From positions 186,001 through 250,000 of the forward strand of contig OZ251246.1 of NCBI GenBank assembly GCA_965240325.2: DNA of 64,000 nucleotides. Direction: 5' to 3'. The notes under the pieces are model-generated. The model worked only from the letters and a program-made list of their open reading frames with translations, ran no database searches and was not told the origin of the DNA. Below, piece by piece: positions 13,401 to 25,400 of the stretch (position 1 is the stretch's first letter; every line of letters starts with the position of its first letter). The position numbers and the translations under genes are program-made. The DNA is from Rebecca billardiae RCC1528 (Eukaryota > Haptophyta).

Positions 13401-16400
13401 GGGCGCTAGGCGCGGAGGCGGCGGCGGCTGTGGTGGCGGGCTCGGCGGCGGAGATGGCGGTGGTGACGGCGGCGGTGAAGGTGGCGGCGTCGGAGGCGGC
13501 GGGCTCGGCGGCGGCGACGGCGGTGGTGACGGCGGTGGTGTTGGCACAGCCACTGGCGGTGGCGGGCTCGGCGGCGGACTTGGTGGCGGGCTCGGTGGCG
13601 GGCTCGGCGGCGGCGCCGGCGGCGCGCTGGGCGGCGGCGACGGTGGCGGGGACGGTGGCGGCGACGGTGGCGGCGAGGGAGGCGGGCTGGGAACGCCTGA
13701 AATTGGTGGTGGGCTTGGCGGTGGCAGTGGCGGTGGTGCCGGTGGCAGGGCCGGCGGCGGCGAGGGAGGCGGGGATGGCGGGGGAGTTGGCAAGGGAGGC
13801 GGGCTTGGCGGGGGCGACGGCGGCGGGCTCGGCGGTGGCGATGGCGGCTGCGACGGTGGTGGCGAAGGCGGAGGGGCAGGCGGCGGGGACGGAGGCGGCG
13901 TGGGTCCCGGCGGCGGGGACGGTGGCGGGGTGGGCGGTGGGCTGGGCGGCGGAGCCGGGGCAGGGGGAGGCGATGGCGGCGGCGATGGCGGCGGCAATGG
14001 CGGTGGCTGCGGCGGTGGCGAAGGGGGCGGCACCGGAGGCAACGGTGGCGGCGATGGAGGCGGCGATGGCGGTGGGGATGGTGGTGGCGACGGCGGTGGC
14101 ACAGGTGGCGGGGCGGGCGGCGCCGCCGGAGGCGGCGGACTCGGCGGTGGCGTCGGAGGCGGCGGCGACGGCGGCGGCAGCGGTGGCGGTGGCAGCGGAG
14201 GCCCAATCACCACTGTCGAGAGCAGCGGCGTGAACGTGTACAGGAAGTCGGCGTAGAACTGCGCGGACGAGCCGAGGAACGGGAACTTGCGGTCGTCCGC
14301 GCCGTTGCCCAGCGCGTCCGTCGTCTCGATCATCACAGCAACGCCCAAAGACCCGCTGAGCGCCTGCGGCCACCCGCCGCTCGGGTACACGCCCACGCTG
14401 AACACGCCGTTGGCGTACTCGCCGCGCCCCACCCAGTAGCCTTCGGTCGACGTGCCGTTGTCCGTGCCGTTCACGTACACTGGCGTGTATGATGCAGTGG
14501 CCGCGCCGATCTCGAAGAAGACGCTCGTCTGGCTGTCGTCGGCGACGGTGTTGTCGTCCTTCGTCACGACGACGGACACCACGAGCGGGTCGCTCGTGCC
14601 GACGCCAACGGCCCCCGACGGGATGCTGTAGCTCGTCAGGAAGCGGTACTTGCCCGCGACTGCGCGCAGCAGGTACTGCACATCCTGCGCGCCCGTGCTG
14701 TTATCCAGCGTCGGGTCGAGCGCGGACGCGCACGTCGTCAGCCCGGACACGCCGATGACGAACTGCGAGAGCACGCGCACGTCGAATGAGGTCAGGGCGC
14801 AGTCACCGTTCACATCGCCGGCGACGCCAGCCGAGCAGCCCGAGCACTCCGCCAGCCGCCGCGCGCGCGCCGCCCGGCTCGACTCGGTCGGCACAAACAG
14901 GGGCGGCACGTACTCAGCGGCCAGCGCGAGCGCGCGCCGCCGGCTGACGGTCGTCGTGAGGCCGCCTGCGCCCGCGAAGAGTTCGGCGTTCTGCACGCGC
15001 GTCTCGGTCGCGCCCTGCACGGTCACGAGCTCGACGATGCTTCCCGTCAGCGACGTGCTCGCCGAGGACAGCACGTCGAATGTGACGGAGCCGATCGAGG
15101 CGGCAGTGCCGCTGGTGATCTGCGATGCCGTGTTGCCCACAAACCTGACCTCGTTCAGCGGATCGTTGATCGTGCACTCGGCCCACGAGAGCGTGCTGCA
15201 CGACGTCGCGACCAGGACAGCGCTGTCGATGGCCAGCTCGATCTGGAAGTTGACCAAGTACTCCGAGCCGCCACCCGTGTTCACGCGCACGGGCACCGTC
15301 AGCGAGTTGCCAGACTGCTGGAACTGCAGTCCGCTCGCTGAGCCGAGGTCCACGTCGTACGTGCCAGGCTGCAGGTTCGCCGTCACGTCGAGGGCGTCGG
15401 CCACCGCGCCGGCATCGCGCGACGTCGCGGTGATCGAGTTCGCCGCGTCACGGCTGTTGCCGGCGATCGTCACCACGCCGTTCGGGTCGACGCCGAGCAC
15501 GGCCGCGTCGTCGCTCTCAAAGCTGAGCACCTCTGACACGCTCACGTACCCCAGCGACATCAGGTTGGTGTACTGCACGCCGTCCTCGAGCGTGACGAGC
15601 GCGCTCAGCGTGCTCGACGTGCCGTTGGTGGCCAGCAGCGACGCGCCGGACGTCAAGCCGCCCAGGCCCAGCGTCAGCGCCGTCACCTTCACCGCCGTCG
15701 CGTCGACGTAGACGGTGGCTGACGCTGTGAGCGTGCCCCACGTCGCGTTGATGAGCGCAACGCCCGCGCCCACGCCGATGACAGTGCTGCCCGACGTGGT
15801 CGCGACGAGCGTGTTGTTCGACGCCAGCACCATCTCGGCGGCCAGCAGCGTGGGCGAGACCACCGTGCCGTCGCTTAGCGTGGCCGATGGCGTCGTGGCC
15901 GTGCGCTGGAACGTGGTGGACGCGCCGATCAGCCCGAGCGTGTCGTCGTCGAGCGTGATCTCGAATGACGCGCCAGCAGCCGTCACGACCGGCACCTCGA
16001 CGAAGCCATTCAGGAGGTACGAGTCGACGAAGACGGTCACGTTGAGCGCAGTGCACGTTGCACCACTCGCCATCGTCACCTCGTTCACGCCGTCGAATGT
16101 GGCGCACGACGACGGCACCGAGAGCGTGATGTTGGTGCGCGGGTCGGTGGTGAAGTCCACCTGCGACTCGTCTTCAAACGTGACCGTGATCGTGACGGTG
16201 AGCGACGTGGGCAGCGACGTCGGCGGCTCGGCAGCAGGGTCGCCCGGCACGGTCACCTTGGTGGCCGATGTGCTCACGCCCACGCTCACCGCGTTCGGCA
16301 ACTCTAGATCCACGCGCGCGCGGCCCGTCGCGAGCACGGCGCTGCACGAATCGATCCAGCTCGCGTCGAGGAGCAGGCCCTCCTGCGACGTGGCAAACGT

Positions 16401-19400
16401 TGCCACGGTAGCCGTCCACGGCGACGATGCGTCGCCCGGCGCACCGACGGTGAGACTCGACGTGCGGCTCGTCAGCGTGACCTCAGTCGACGGCACGAGC
16501 TCGTACGAGCCGTCGCCGAGGTACGCGTACGTGTACACGCTCACCGTCTGCCCTTCGGCCGTGAGCGTCTGCCCGAGAGCAGCCGACGCGTCGAAGCCGC
16601 TCGTCGCGCCCACACTCAGCGTCGACGGCGGCGAGTCGACGAACGCGATCGAGTTGAACGCCACGGGCCGGAGCGATGCGACAAGGCGCTCCACGTCCGT
16701 CGACACCACGATCGTCGACGAGATCGACGGGCTCGAGCCGGATGCGCTGATCGCAGCCGAGCCGACGCCCACGCCCGTCACCGTCACCACGCCGGTCGTG
16801 CCGGACGTGGAGATGCTCGCGACGCCGGCGTCGCCCGAGGCGAGCGTCGCCTCGCGCGTCACGTCCACGTTGCTCACCGTGCTCAGGCCCGTGCCGCCAA
16901 ACGACGCGACGAGGCTGGCCGTCGTCGACTGGAACGCCTGCGTGCCGCACTGGCCGGGCTGCGACGCGCCCTTGATGGCGAAGAGCGTACCGTACCCGAA
17001 GCGGATCTCTGCGGACAGCGGGTGCCACACGCGCAGCGGCACGCTCGCGACCACCGCGCCGCTCGAGACGCGCGTCACGTTGACGAGAGTCGTCGCGGCG
17101 CCCGACGTGCTCGAGCTGCTCGCCACCACCGTGCACGGCGACCCTGAGCTGATGCCGAGCACGCTCGAGTCGAGCGCGAGGCACGAGTAGCCGCTCGACT
17201 GAGTGGCAGACGCAGTGGCGGCGCGGCTGTACAGCTCGAGCACGCTGAGCGCGGTGGTCACGTCGGTGCCGGAGAGCGGCGCGGTGTTGACCAGCTCGCC
17301 CGAGGCGACGTATGCGAGCCAGCCCTGCACCGCCACGGTCTCGACCACGAGCGTGCCGCTCGCTGACGCGCCGTCGTCCGCGTCGGCGACCACGCCCGCC
17401 TGCTCGCTCACGTACACCTGCGTCGCGTCGTTCACGTACTGCTCGATCTCGACCGAGATGGCGCCGGCGTAGCTGCCAGCGGAGGCACCACCGGCCACGC
17501 TCATCGTCAGCGTGATCAGCTCCACGGCCGTACCGGTCACCTGCGCGTTGGTCGTGCCACCGGTGAGCCCCGTCGCGATGATCGACACGAGGCCGGCCGC
17601 GTTGTCGTTCACCTCCGGTGAGTTGTACGTGCTCGCGACCGACGTGCTGGCGACGCTGAGCACGCTCGAGTTGTACGCAATGTTGATCTGCCAGGTGATC
17701 AGCGCGACGCCACCCGTGTGCGCATACATCACCAGGTCAAAGCTGTCGCCCGCGAACACGGGCGACTGCGCCATCTGGCCCAGCAGGCCGACCGATGGGA
17801 GTGTGTACGCGGTCGGGCTCTCGGCGAGCGTGATCGCGCCCGCACGAGAGCACGAGTCCACGGTGCCGCCGCCGTAGTTGAAGTCGACGAGCACGTCGAC
17901 GCTGCCCGCTGCGGCCGTGCTGAACCAGCCCGAGCTCACGGTGGCCGAGCACTCGCCCACGCCCGTCGTCGCGCTCGGCGAGCCGCACGAGAAGCTCTGG
18001 TCGGAGCCGCCCACCAGCGACAGCGTCAGGCTCACGCTCAGACCAGTGGTGAGCACGGACGAGCGGTGCGCCGCATCGCGAAGCTGGTACGCGACGCGCA
18101 CGCCCGCGCGGTCCGCGTACGCCGTCGGCGTGCGCACCGCGCAGTCCACGCTCGCCGCCTGCTCGGCGGTCACGCTGTAGCTGCTCGCCACGCCGAGATC
18201 GATGCCGTGCGACGCGGCGCGCACCGTGCCGGACGCGCCCACAGACGCGCCCGCCAAGAAGCCCACCGTCAAGTTGTGCCGGTTGCCGGCGCTGCTGACC
18301 GTGCCGTGCACAACCGCGCCCGGGCTGCTGCTCGTCGTGTACAGCGTGATCTGAGCGTCCGAGACCAGCGCATCCGCGCCGAACACGAACGGCGGAAGCG
18401 GCGGCGACGGCGGCGACGGCGGCGGGAATGGCAGCGTGCGCGGCGGCGGCGGGCTTGGCGGCGACGGCGGCGGGAGCGGCGGCGGTGGGCTAGGTGGCGG
18501 CGAAGGCGGTGGGCTCGGCGGCGGCGATGGGGGCGGAGAGGGCGGCTGCGGGCTAGGCGGCGGGCTGGGCGGTGGGCTGGGCGGTGGCGCAGGTGGCACT
18601 GACGGTGGTGGGGATGGCGGTGGGGATGGTGGCAAGGACGGAGGAGGCGACGGCGGCGGGCGAGGTGGCGGCGGTGAAGGAGGCGGGGACGGCGGTGGGG
18701 AAGGTGGTGGGGATGGCGGCGGCTGCGGCGGTGGCGATGGAGGTGGCGACGGGGGTGTGTTTGGCGGAGGGCTGGGCGGAGGGGAAGGCGGTGGCAGAGG
18801 CGGCGGCGGCGAAGGCGGCGGGCTCGGCGGCAGAGACGGCGGCGGTGCGGGTGGAGGAGACGGCGGCGGCGATGGGGGAGGGCTCGGGGGCGGGCTGGGA
18901 GGAGGCGAGGGCGGAGGTGACGGCGGCGGGGTCGGTACAGTCACCGGCGGAGGCGGGCTCGGTGGCGGACTCGGTGGCGGGCTTGGCGGCGGGTTCGGAG
19001 GTGGGCTCGGCGGCAGGCTCGGCGGCGGGCTCGGTGGCGGCAAGGGCGGCTGTGCAGGAGGCGGTGACGGCGGCGGCGAAGGAGGGGGCGACGGCGTGGC
19101 CGCAGCTGGCGGCGGGCTGGGGGGAGGCGATGGAGGCGGGCTCGGTGGTGGGCTCGGTGGCGGCGACGGTGGTGGGCCCGGTGGCAACGACGGCGGTGGC
19201 GAAGGCGGTGGTGACGGTGGTGGCGATGGCGGCGGCACTGGTGGCGGCGGCGACGGAGGGGGCGACGGTGGCGGTGACGGTGGCGGAGATGGCGGCGGGG
19301 AGGGGGGCGACGGCGGTGGAAACGGCTCAGCACGCGGCGGTGGCGGCGGCTGCGGCGGTGGGCTCGGCGGTGGTGACGGAGGCGGGCTTGGAGGCGGTGA

Positions 19401-22400
19401 CGGCGGTGGCAAAGGTGGCGGTGGCGAAGGCGGAGGGCTCGGAGGAGGGCTGGGCGGCGGGCTAGGCGGCGGTGACGGTGGCGGTGAAGGCGGCGGCAAT
19501 GGGATAGGCGCGGGCGGAGGGCTCGGAGGCGGGCTGGGCGGTGGGCTCGGCGGCGGGCTCGGTGGCGAGCTCGGAGGTGGAGAAGGCGGTGGCGATGGTG
19601 GCGGTGATGGCGGCGGCGAAGGTGGCGGGCTCGGTGGGGGCGAGGGCGGCGGAGACGGTGGCGGTGTCGGCGTGCCCGCTGCCGGCGGTGGGCTCGGTGG
19701 CGGCCTCGGCGGAGGGCTCGGTGGTGGTGACGGGGGCTGCACAGGCGGTGTTGCGGGCGGCGGCGATGGCGGCGGTGACGGCGGCGGTGACGGTGGCGGC
19801 ACCGGCGGCGGTGGCGACGGTGGCGGCGAAGGCGGAGGGCTCGGTGGCGGCGAGGGTGGTGGCGACGGCGGTGGCGACGGCGGTGGTGATGGTGGTGGCG
19901 AAGGTGGCGGCGCCGGCGGCGACGGAGGCGGGAACGGATCTGTGCGAGGTGGCGGCGGCGGCGCCGGCGGCGGGCTTGGCGGCGGCGACGGAGGTGGGCT
20001 GGGCGGTGGCGACGGCGGTGGTATCGGCGGCGGGGGCGACGGCGGTGGACTCGGCGGAGGGCTCGGCGGAGGGCTCGGTGGAAGCGACGGCGGCGGCGAC
20101 GGTGGCGGCGCAGGCGCGCCAACAGGCGGCGGGCTCGGCGGTGGAATCGGTGGCGGGCTCGGCGGTGGGCTCGGCGGTGGGCTCGGCGGTGGGCTCGGCG
20201 GTGGGCTCGGCGGCGGCGACGGCGGCGGCGACGGCGGCGGCGACGGCGGTGGCGACGGAGGCGGTGATGGAGGCGGCGTCGGCGCACCTGCTGCCGGCGG
20301 TGGGCTCGGTGGCGGAGACGGCGGCGGGCTCGGTGGCGGGCTCGGCGGAGGGCTCGGTGGTGGGCTCGGCGGTGGGCTGGGCGGCGAAGCCGGCGGCGGC
20401 GATGGTGGCGGTGATGGTGGCGGCGACGGTGGCGGCGCCGGCGGCGGTGGCGACGGTGGCGGCGATGGCGGAGGGCTCGGTGGCGGCGAGGGCGGTGGCG
20501 ACGGCGGCGGCGACGGCGGCGGCAACGGCGGCGGCGAGGGCGGCGGAGCCGGCGGCGACGGAGGCGGGAACGGATCTGTGCGAGGTGGCGGTGGCGGCTG
20601 CGGCGGTGGGCTTGGCGGGGGCGACGGAGGTGGGCTCGACGGCGGCGACGGCGGAGGGCTGGGAGGCGGTGGCGACGGCGGCGGGCTCGGCGGAGGGCTC
20701 GGGGGAGGCAATGGCGGAGGCAACGGCGGCGGCGATGGCGGAGGCGCCGGCACGCCAACAGGCGGCGGGCTCGGCGGCGGACTCGGCGGTGGGCTCGGCG
20801 GTGGGCTCGGCGGTGGGCTCGGCGGTGGGCTCGGCGGCGGCGACGGCGGCGGCGACGGCGGCCGCGACGGCGGTGGCGACGGAGGCGGTGAAGGCGGCGG
20901 CGTCGGCGCACCTGCTGCCGGCGGTGGGCTCGGTGGCGGAGACGGCGGCGGGCTCGGCGGCGGGCTCGGCGGAGGGCTCGGTGGTGGGCTCGGTGGTGGG
21001 CTGGGCGGCGAAGCCGGCGGCGGCGATGGTGGCGGTGATGGCGGCGGCGACGGTGGCGGCGCCGGCGGCGGTGGCGACGGTGGCGGCGATGGCGGAGGGC
21101 TCGGTGGCGGCGAGGGCGGTGGCGACGGCGGCGGCGACGGCGGCGGCGACGGCGGCGGCGAGGGCGGCGGAGCCGGCGGCGACGGAGGCGGGAACGGATC
21201 TGTGCGAGGTGGCGGTGGCGGCTGCGGCGGTGGGCTTGGCGGAGGCGACGGAGGTGGGCTCGGCGGCGGCAACGGCGGAGGGCTGGGAGGCGGTGGCGAC
21301 GGCGGCGGGCTCGGCGGAGGGCTCGGGGGAGGCAATGGCGGAGGCAACGGCGGCGGCGATGGCGGAGGCGCCGGCACGCCAACAGGCGGCGGGCTCGGCG
21401 GCGGACTCGGCGGTGGGCTCGGCGGTGGGCTCGGCGGTGGGCTCGGCGGTGGGCTCGGCGGCGGCGACGGCGGCGGCGACGGCGGCGGCGACGGCGGTGG
21501 CGACGGAGGCGGTGATGGAGGCGGCGTCGGCGCACCTGCTGCCGGCGGTGGGCTCGGTGGCGGAGACGGCGGCGGGCTCGGCGGCGGGCTCGGCGGAGGG
21601 CTCGGTGGTGGGCTCGGTGGTGGGCTGGGCGGCGAAGCCGGCGGCGGCGATGGTGGCGGTGATGGCGGCGGCGACGGTGGCGGCGCCGGCGGCGGTGGCG
21701 ACGGTGGCGGCGATGGCGGAGGGCTCGGTGGCGGCGAGGGCGGTGGCGACGGCGGCGGCGACGGCGGCGGCGACGGCGGCGGCGAGGGCGGCGGAGCCGG
21801 CGGCGACGGAGGCGGGAACGGATCTGTGCGAGGTGGCGGTGGCGGCTGCGGCGGTGGGCTTGGCGGAGGCGACGGAGGTGGGCTCGGCGGTGGCGACGGC
21901 GGAGGGCTGGGAGGCGGTGGCGACGGCGGCGGGCTCGGCGGAGGGCTCGGGGGAGGCAATGGCGGAGGCAACGGCGGCGGCGATGGCGGAGGCGCCGGCA
22001 CGCCAACAGGTGGCGGGCTCGGCGGCGGACTCGGCGGTGGGCTCGGCGGTGGGCTCGGCGGTGGGCTCGGCGGTGGGCTCGGCGGTGGGCGCGGCGGTGG
22101 CGACGGCGGCGGCGACGGCGGCGGCGACGGCGGTGGCGACGGAGGCGGCGATGGAGGCGGCGTCGGCGCACCTGCTGCCGGCGGTGGGCTCGGTGGCGGA
22201 GACGGCGGCGGGCTCGGTGGCGGGCTCGGCGGAGGGCTCGGTGGTGGGCTCGGTGGTGGGCTGGGCGGCGAAGCCGGCGGCGGCGACGGTGGCGGTGATG
22301 GCGGCGGCGACGGTGGCGGCGCCGGCGGCGGTGGCGACGGTGGCGGCGATGGCGGAGGGCTCGGTGGCGGCGAGGGCGGTGGCGACGGCGGCGGCGACGG

Positions 22401-25400
22401 CGGTGGCGACGGCGGCGGCGAGGGCGGCGGAGCCGGCGGCGACGGAGGCGGGAACGGATCTGTGCGAGGTGGCGGTGGCGGCTGCGGCGGTGGGCTTGGC
22501 GGAGGCGACGGAGGTGGGCTCGGCGGCGGCGACGGCGGAGGGCTGGGAGGCGGTGGCGACGGCGGCGGGCTCGGCGGAGGGCTCGGGGGAGGCAATGGCG
22601 GAGGCAACGGCGGCGGCGATGGCGGAGGCGCCGGCACGCCAACAGGTGGCGGGCTCGGCGGCGGACTCGGCGGTGGGCTCGGCGGTGGGCTCGGCGGTGG
22701 GCTCGGCGGTGGGCTCGGCGGTGGGCTCGGCGGCGGCGACGGCGGCGGCGACGGCGGCGGCGACGGCGGTGGCGACGGAGGCGGTGATGGAGGCGGCGTC
22801 GGCGCACCTGCTGCCGGCGGTGGGCTCGGTGGCGGAGACGGCGGCGGGCTCGGTGGCGGGCTCGGCGGAGGGCTCGGTGGTGGGCTCGGTGGTGGGCTGG
22901 GCGGCGAAGCCGGCGGCGGCGACGGTGGCGGTGATGGCGGCGGCGACGGTGGCGGCGCCGGCGGCGGTGGCGACGGTGGCGGCGATGGCGGAGGGCTCGG
23001 TGGCGGCGAGGGCGGTGGCGACGGCGGCGGCGACGGCGGTGGCGACGGCGGCGGCGAGGGCGGCGGAGCCGGCGGCGACGGAGGCGGGAACGGATCTGTG
23101 CGAGGTGGCGGTGGCGGCTGCGGCGGAGGGCTTGGCGGAGGCGACGGAGGTGGGCTCGGCGGCGGCGACGGCGGAGGGCTGGGAGGCGGTGGCGACGGCG
23201 GCGGGCTCGGCGGAGGGCTCGGCGGAGGCAATGGCGGAGGCAACGGCGGCGGCGATGGCGGAGGCGCCGGCACGCCAACAGGCGGCGGGCTCGGCGGCGG
23301 GCTCGGCGGTGGGCTCGGCGGTGGGCTCGGCGGCGGCGACGGCGGCGGCGACGGCGGCGGCGACGGCGGTGGCGACGGAGGCGGTGATGGAGGCGGCGTC
23401 GGCGCACCTGCTGCCGGCGGAGGGCTCGGTGGCGGAGACGGCGGCGGGCTCGGTGGCGGGCTCGGCGGAGGGCTCGGTGGTGGGCTCGGTGGTGGGCTGG
23501 GCGGCGAAGCCGGCGGCGGCGACGGTGGCGGTGATGGCGGCGGCGACGGTGGCGGCGCCGGCGGCGGTGGCGACGGTGGCGGCGATGGCGGAGGGCTCGG
23601 TGGCGGCGAGGGCGGTGGCGACGGCGGCGGCGACGGCGGTGGCGACGGCGGCGGCGAGGGCGGCGGAGCCGGCGGCGACGGAGGCGGGAACGGATCTGTG
23701 CGAGGTGGCGGTGGCGGCTGCGGCGGTGGGCTTGGCGGAGGCGACGGAGGTGGGCTCGGCGGCGGCGACGGCGGAGGGCTGGGAGGCGGTGGCGACGGCG
23801 GCGGGCTCGGCGGAGGGCTCGGGGGAGGCAATGGCGGAGGCAACGGCGGCGGCGATGGCGGAGGCGCCGGCACGCCAACAGGTGGCGGGCTCGGCGGCGG
23901 GCTCGGCGGTGGGCTCGGCGGTGGGCTCGGCGGTGGGCTCGGCGGTGGGCTCGGCGGTGGGCTCGGCGGCGGCGACGGCGGCGGCGACGGCGGCGGCGAC
24001 GGCGGTGGCGACGGAGGCGGTGATGGAGGCGGCGTCGGCGCACCTGCTGCCGGCGGTGGGCTCGGTGGCGGAGACGGCGGCGGGCTCGGTGGCGGGCTCG
24101 GCGGAGGGCTCGGTGGTGGGCTCGGTGGTGGGCTGGGCGGCGAAGCCGGCGGCGGCGACGGTGGCGGTGATGGCGGCGGCGACGGTGGCGGCGCCGGCGG
24201 CGGTGGCGACGGTGGCGGCGATGGCGGAGGGCTCGGTGGCGGCGAGGGCGGTGGCGACGGCGGCGGCGAGGGCGGTGGCGACGGCGGCGGCGAGGGCGGC
24301 GGAGCCGGCGGCGACGGAGGCGGGAACGGATCTGTGCGAGGTGGCGGTGGCGGCTGCGGCGGTGGGCTTGGCGGAGGCGACGGGGGTGGGCTCGGCGGCG
24401 GCGACGGCGGAGGGCTGGGAGGCGGTGGCGACGGCGGCGGGCTCGGCGGAGGGCTCGGGGGAGGCAATGGCGGAGGCAACGGCGGCGGCGATGGCGGAGG
24501 CGCCGGCACGCCAACAGGCGGCGGGCTCGGCGGCGGACTCGGCGGTGGGCTCGGCGGTGGGCTCGGCGGTGGGCTCGGCGGTGGGCTCGGCGGCGGCGAC
24601 GGCGGCGGCGACGGCGGCGGCGACGGCGGTGGCGACGGAGGCGGTGATGGAGGCGGCGTCGGCGCACCTGCTGCCGGCGGTGGGCTCGGTGGCGGAGATG
24701 GCGGCGGGCTCGGTGGCGAGCTCGGCGGAGGGCTCGGTGGTGGGCTCGGTGGTGGGCTGGGCGGCGAAGCCGGCGGCGGCGATGGTGGCGGTGATGGCGG
24801 CGGCGACGGTGGCGGCGCCGGCGGCGGTGGCGACGGTGGCGGCGATGGCGGAGGGCTCGGTGGCGGCGAGGGCGGTGGCGACGGCGGCGGCGACGGCGGT
24901 GGCGACGGCGGCGGCGAGGGCGGCGGAGCCGGCGGCGACGGAGGCGGGAACGGATCTGTGCGAGGTGGCGGTGGCGGCTGCGGCGGTGGGCTTGGCGGAG
25001 GCGACGGAGGCGGGCTTGGCGGCGGCGACGGCGGAGGGCTGGGAGGCGGTGGCGACGGCGGAGGGCTCGGCGGAGGGCTCGGGGGAGGCAATGGCGGAGG
25101 CAACGGCGGCGGCGATGGCGGAGGCGCCGGCACGCCAACAGGCGGCGGGCTCGGCGGCGGACTCGGCGGTGGGCTCGGCGGTGGGCTCGGCGGCGGGCTC
25201 GGCGGCGGCGACGGCGGCGGCGACGGTGGCGGCGACGGCGGTGGCGACGGAGGCGGTGATGGAGGCGGCGTCGGCGCACCTGCTGCCGGCGGTGGGCTCG
25301 GTGGCGGAGACGGCGGCGGGCTCGGTGGCGGGCTCGGCGGAGGGCTCGGTGGTGGTGACGGGGGTGGGCTGGGCGGCGAAGCCGGCGGCGGCGACGGTGG

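Noticed and set aside
634-14256. Plus-strand 4,540-codon Gly-rich (GGGLGGGDGGG) open frame
   Set aside because: Antisense of the SPPP frame. The Gly frame ends within 40 bp of the repeat border, whereas the minus frame continues into sensible globular domains, a signal peptide and splice sites.
14650-17190. Two plus-strand frames of 353 and 491 codons
   Set aside because: Antisense of the globular island; third-position GC bias keeps the opposite strand open. The minus translation carries cohesin, BIG2 and dockerin signatures.
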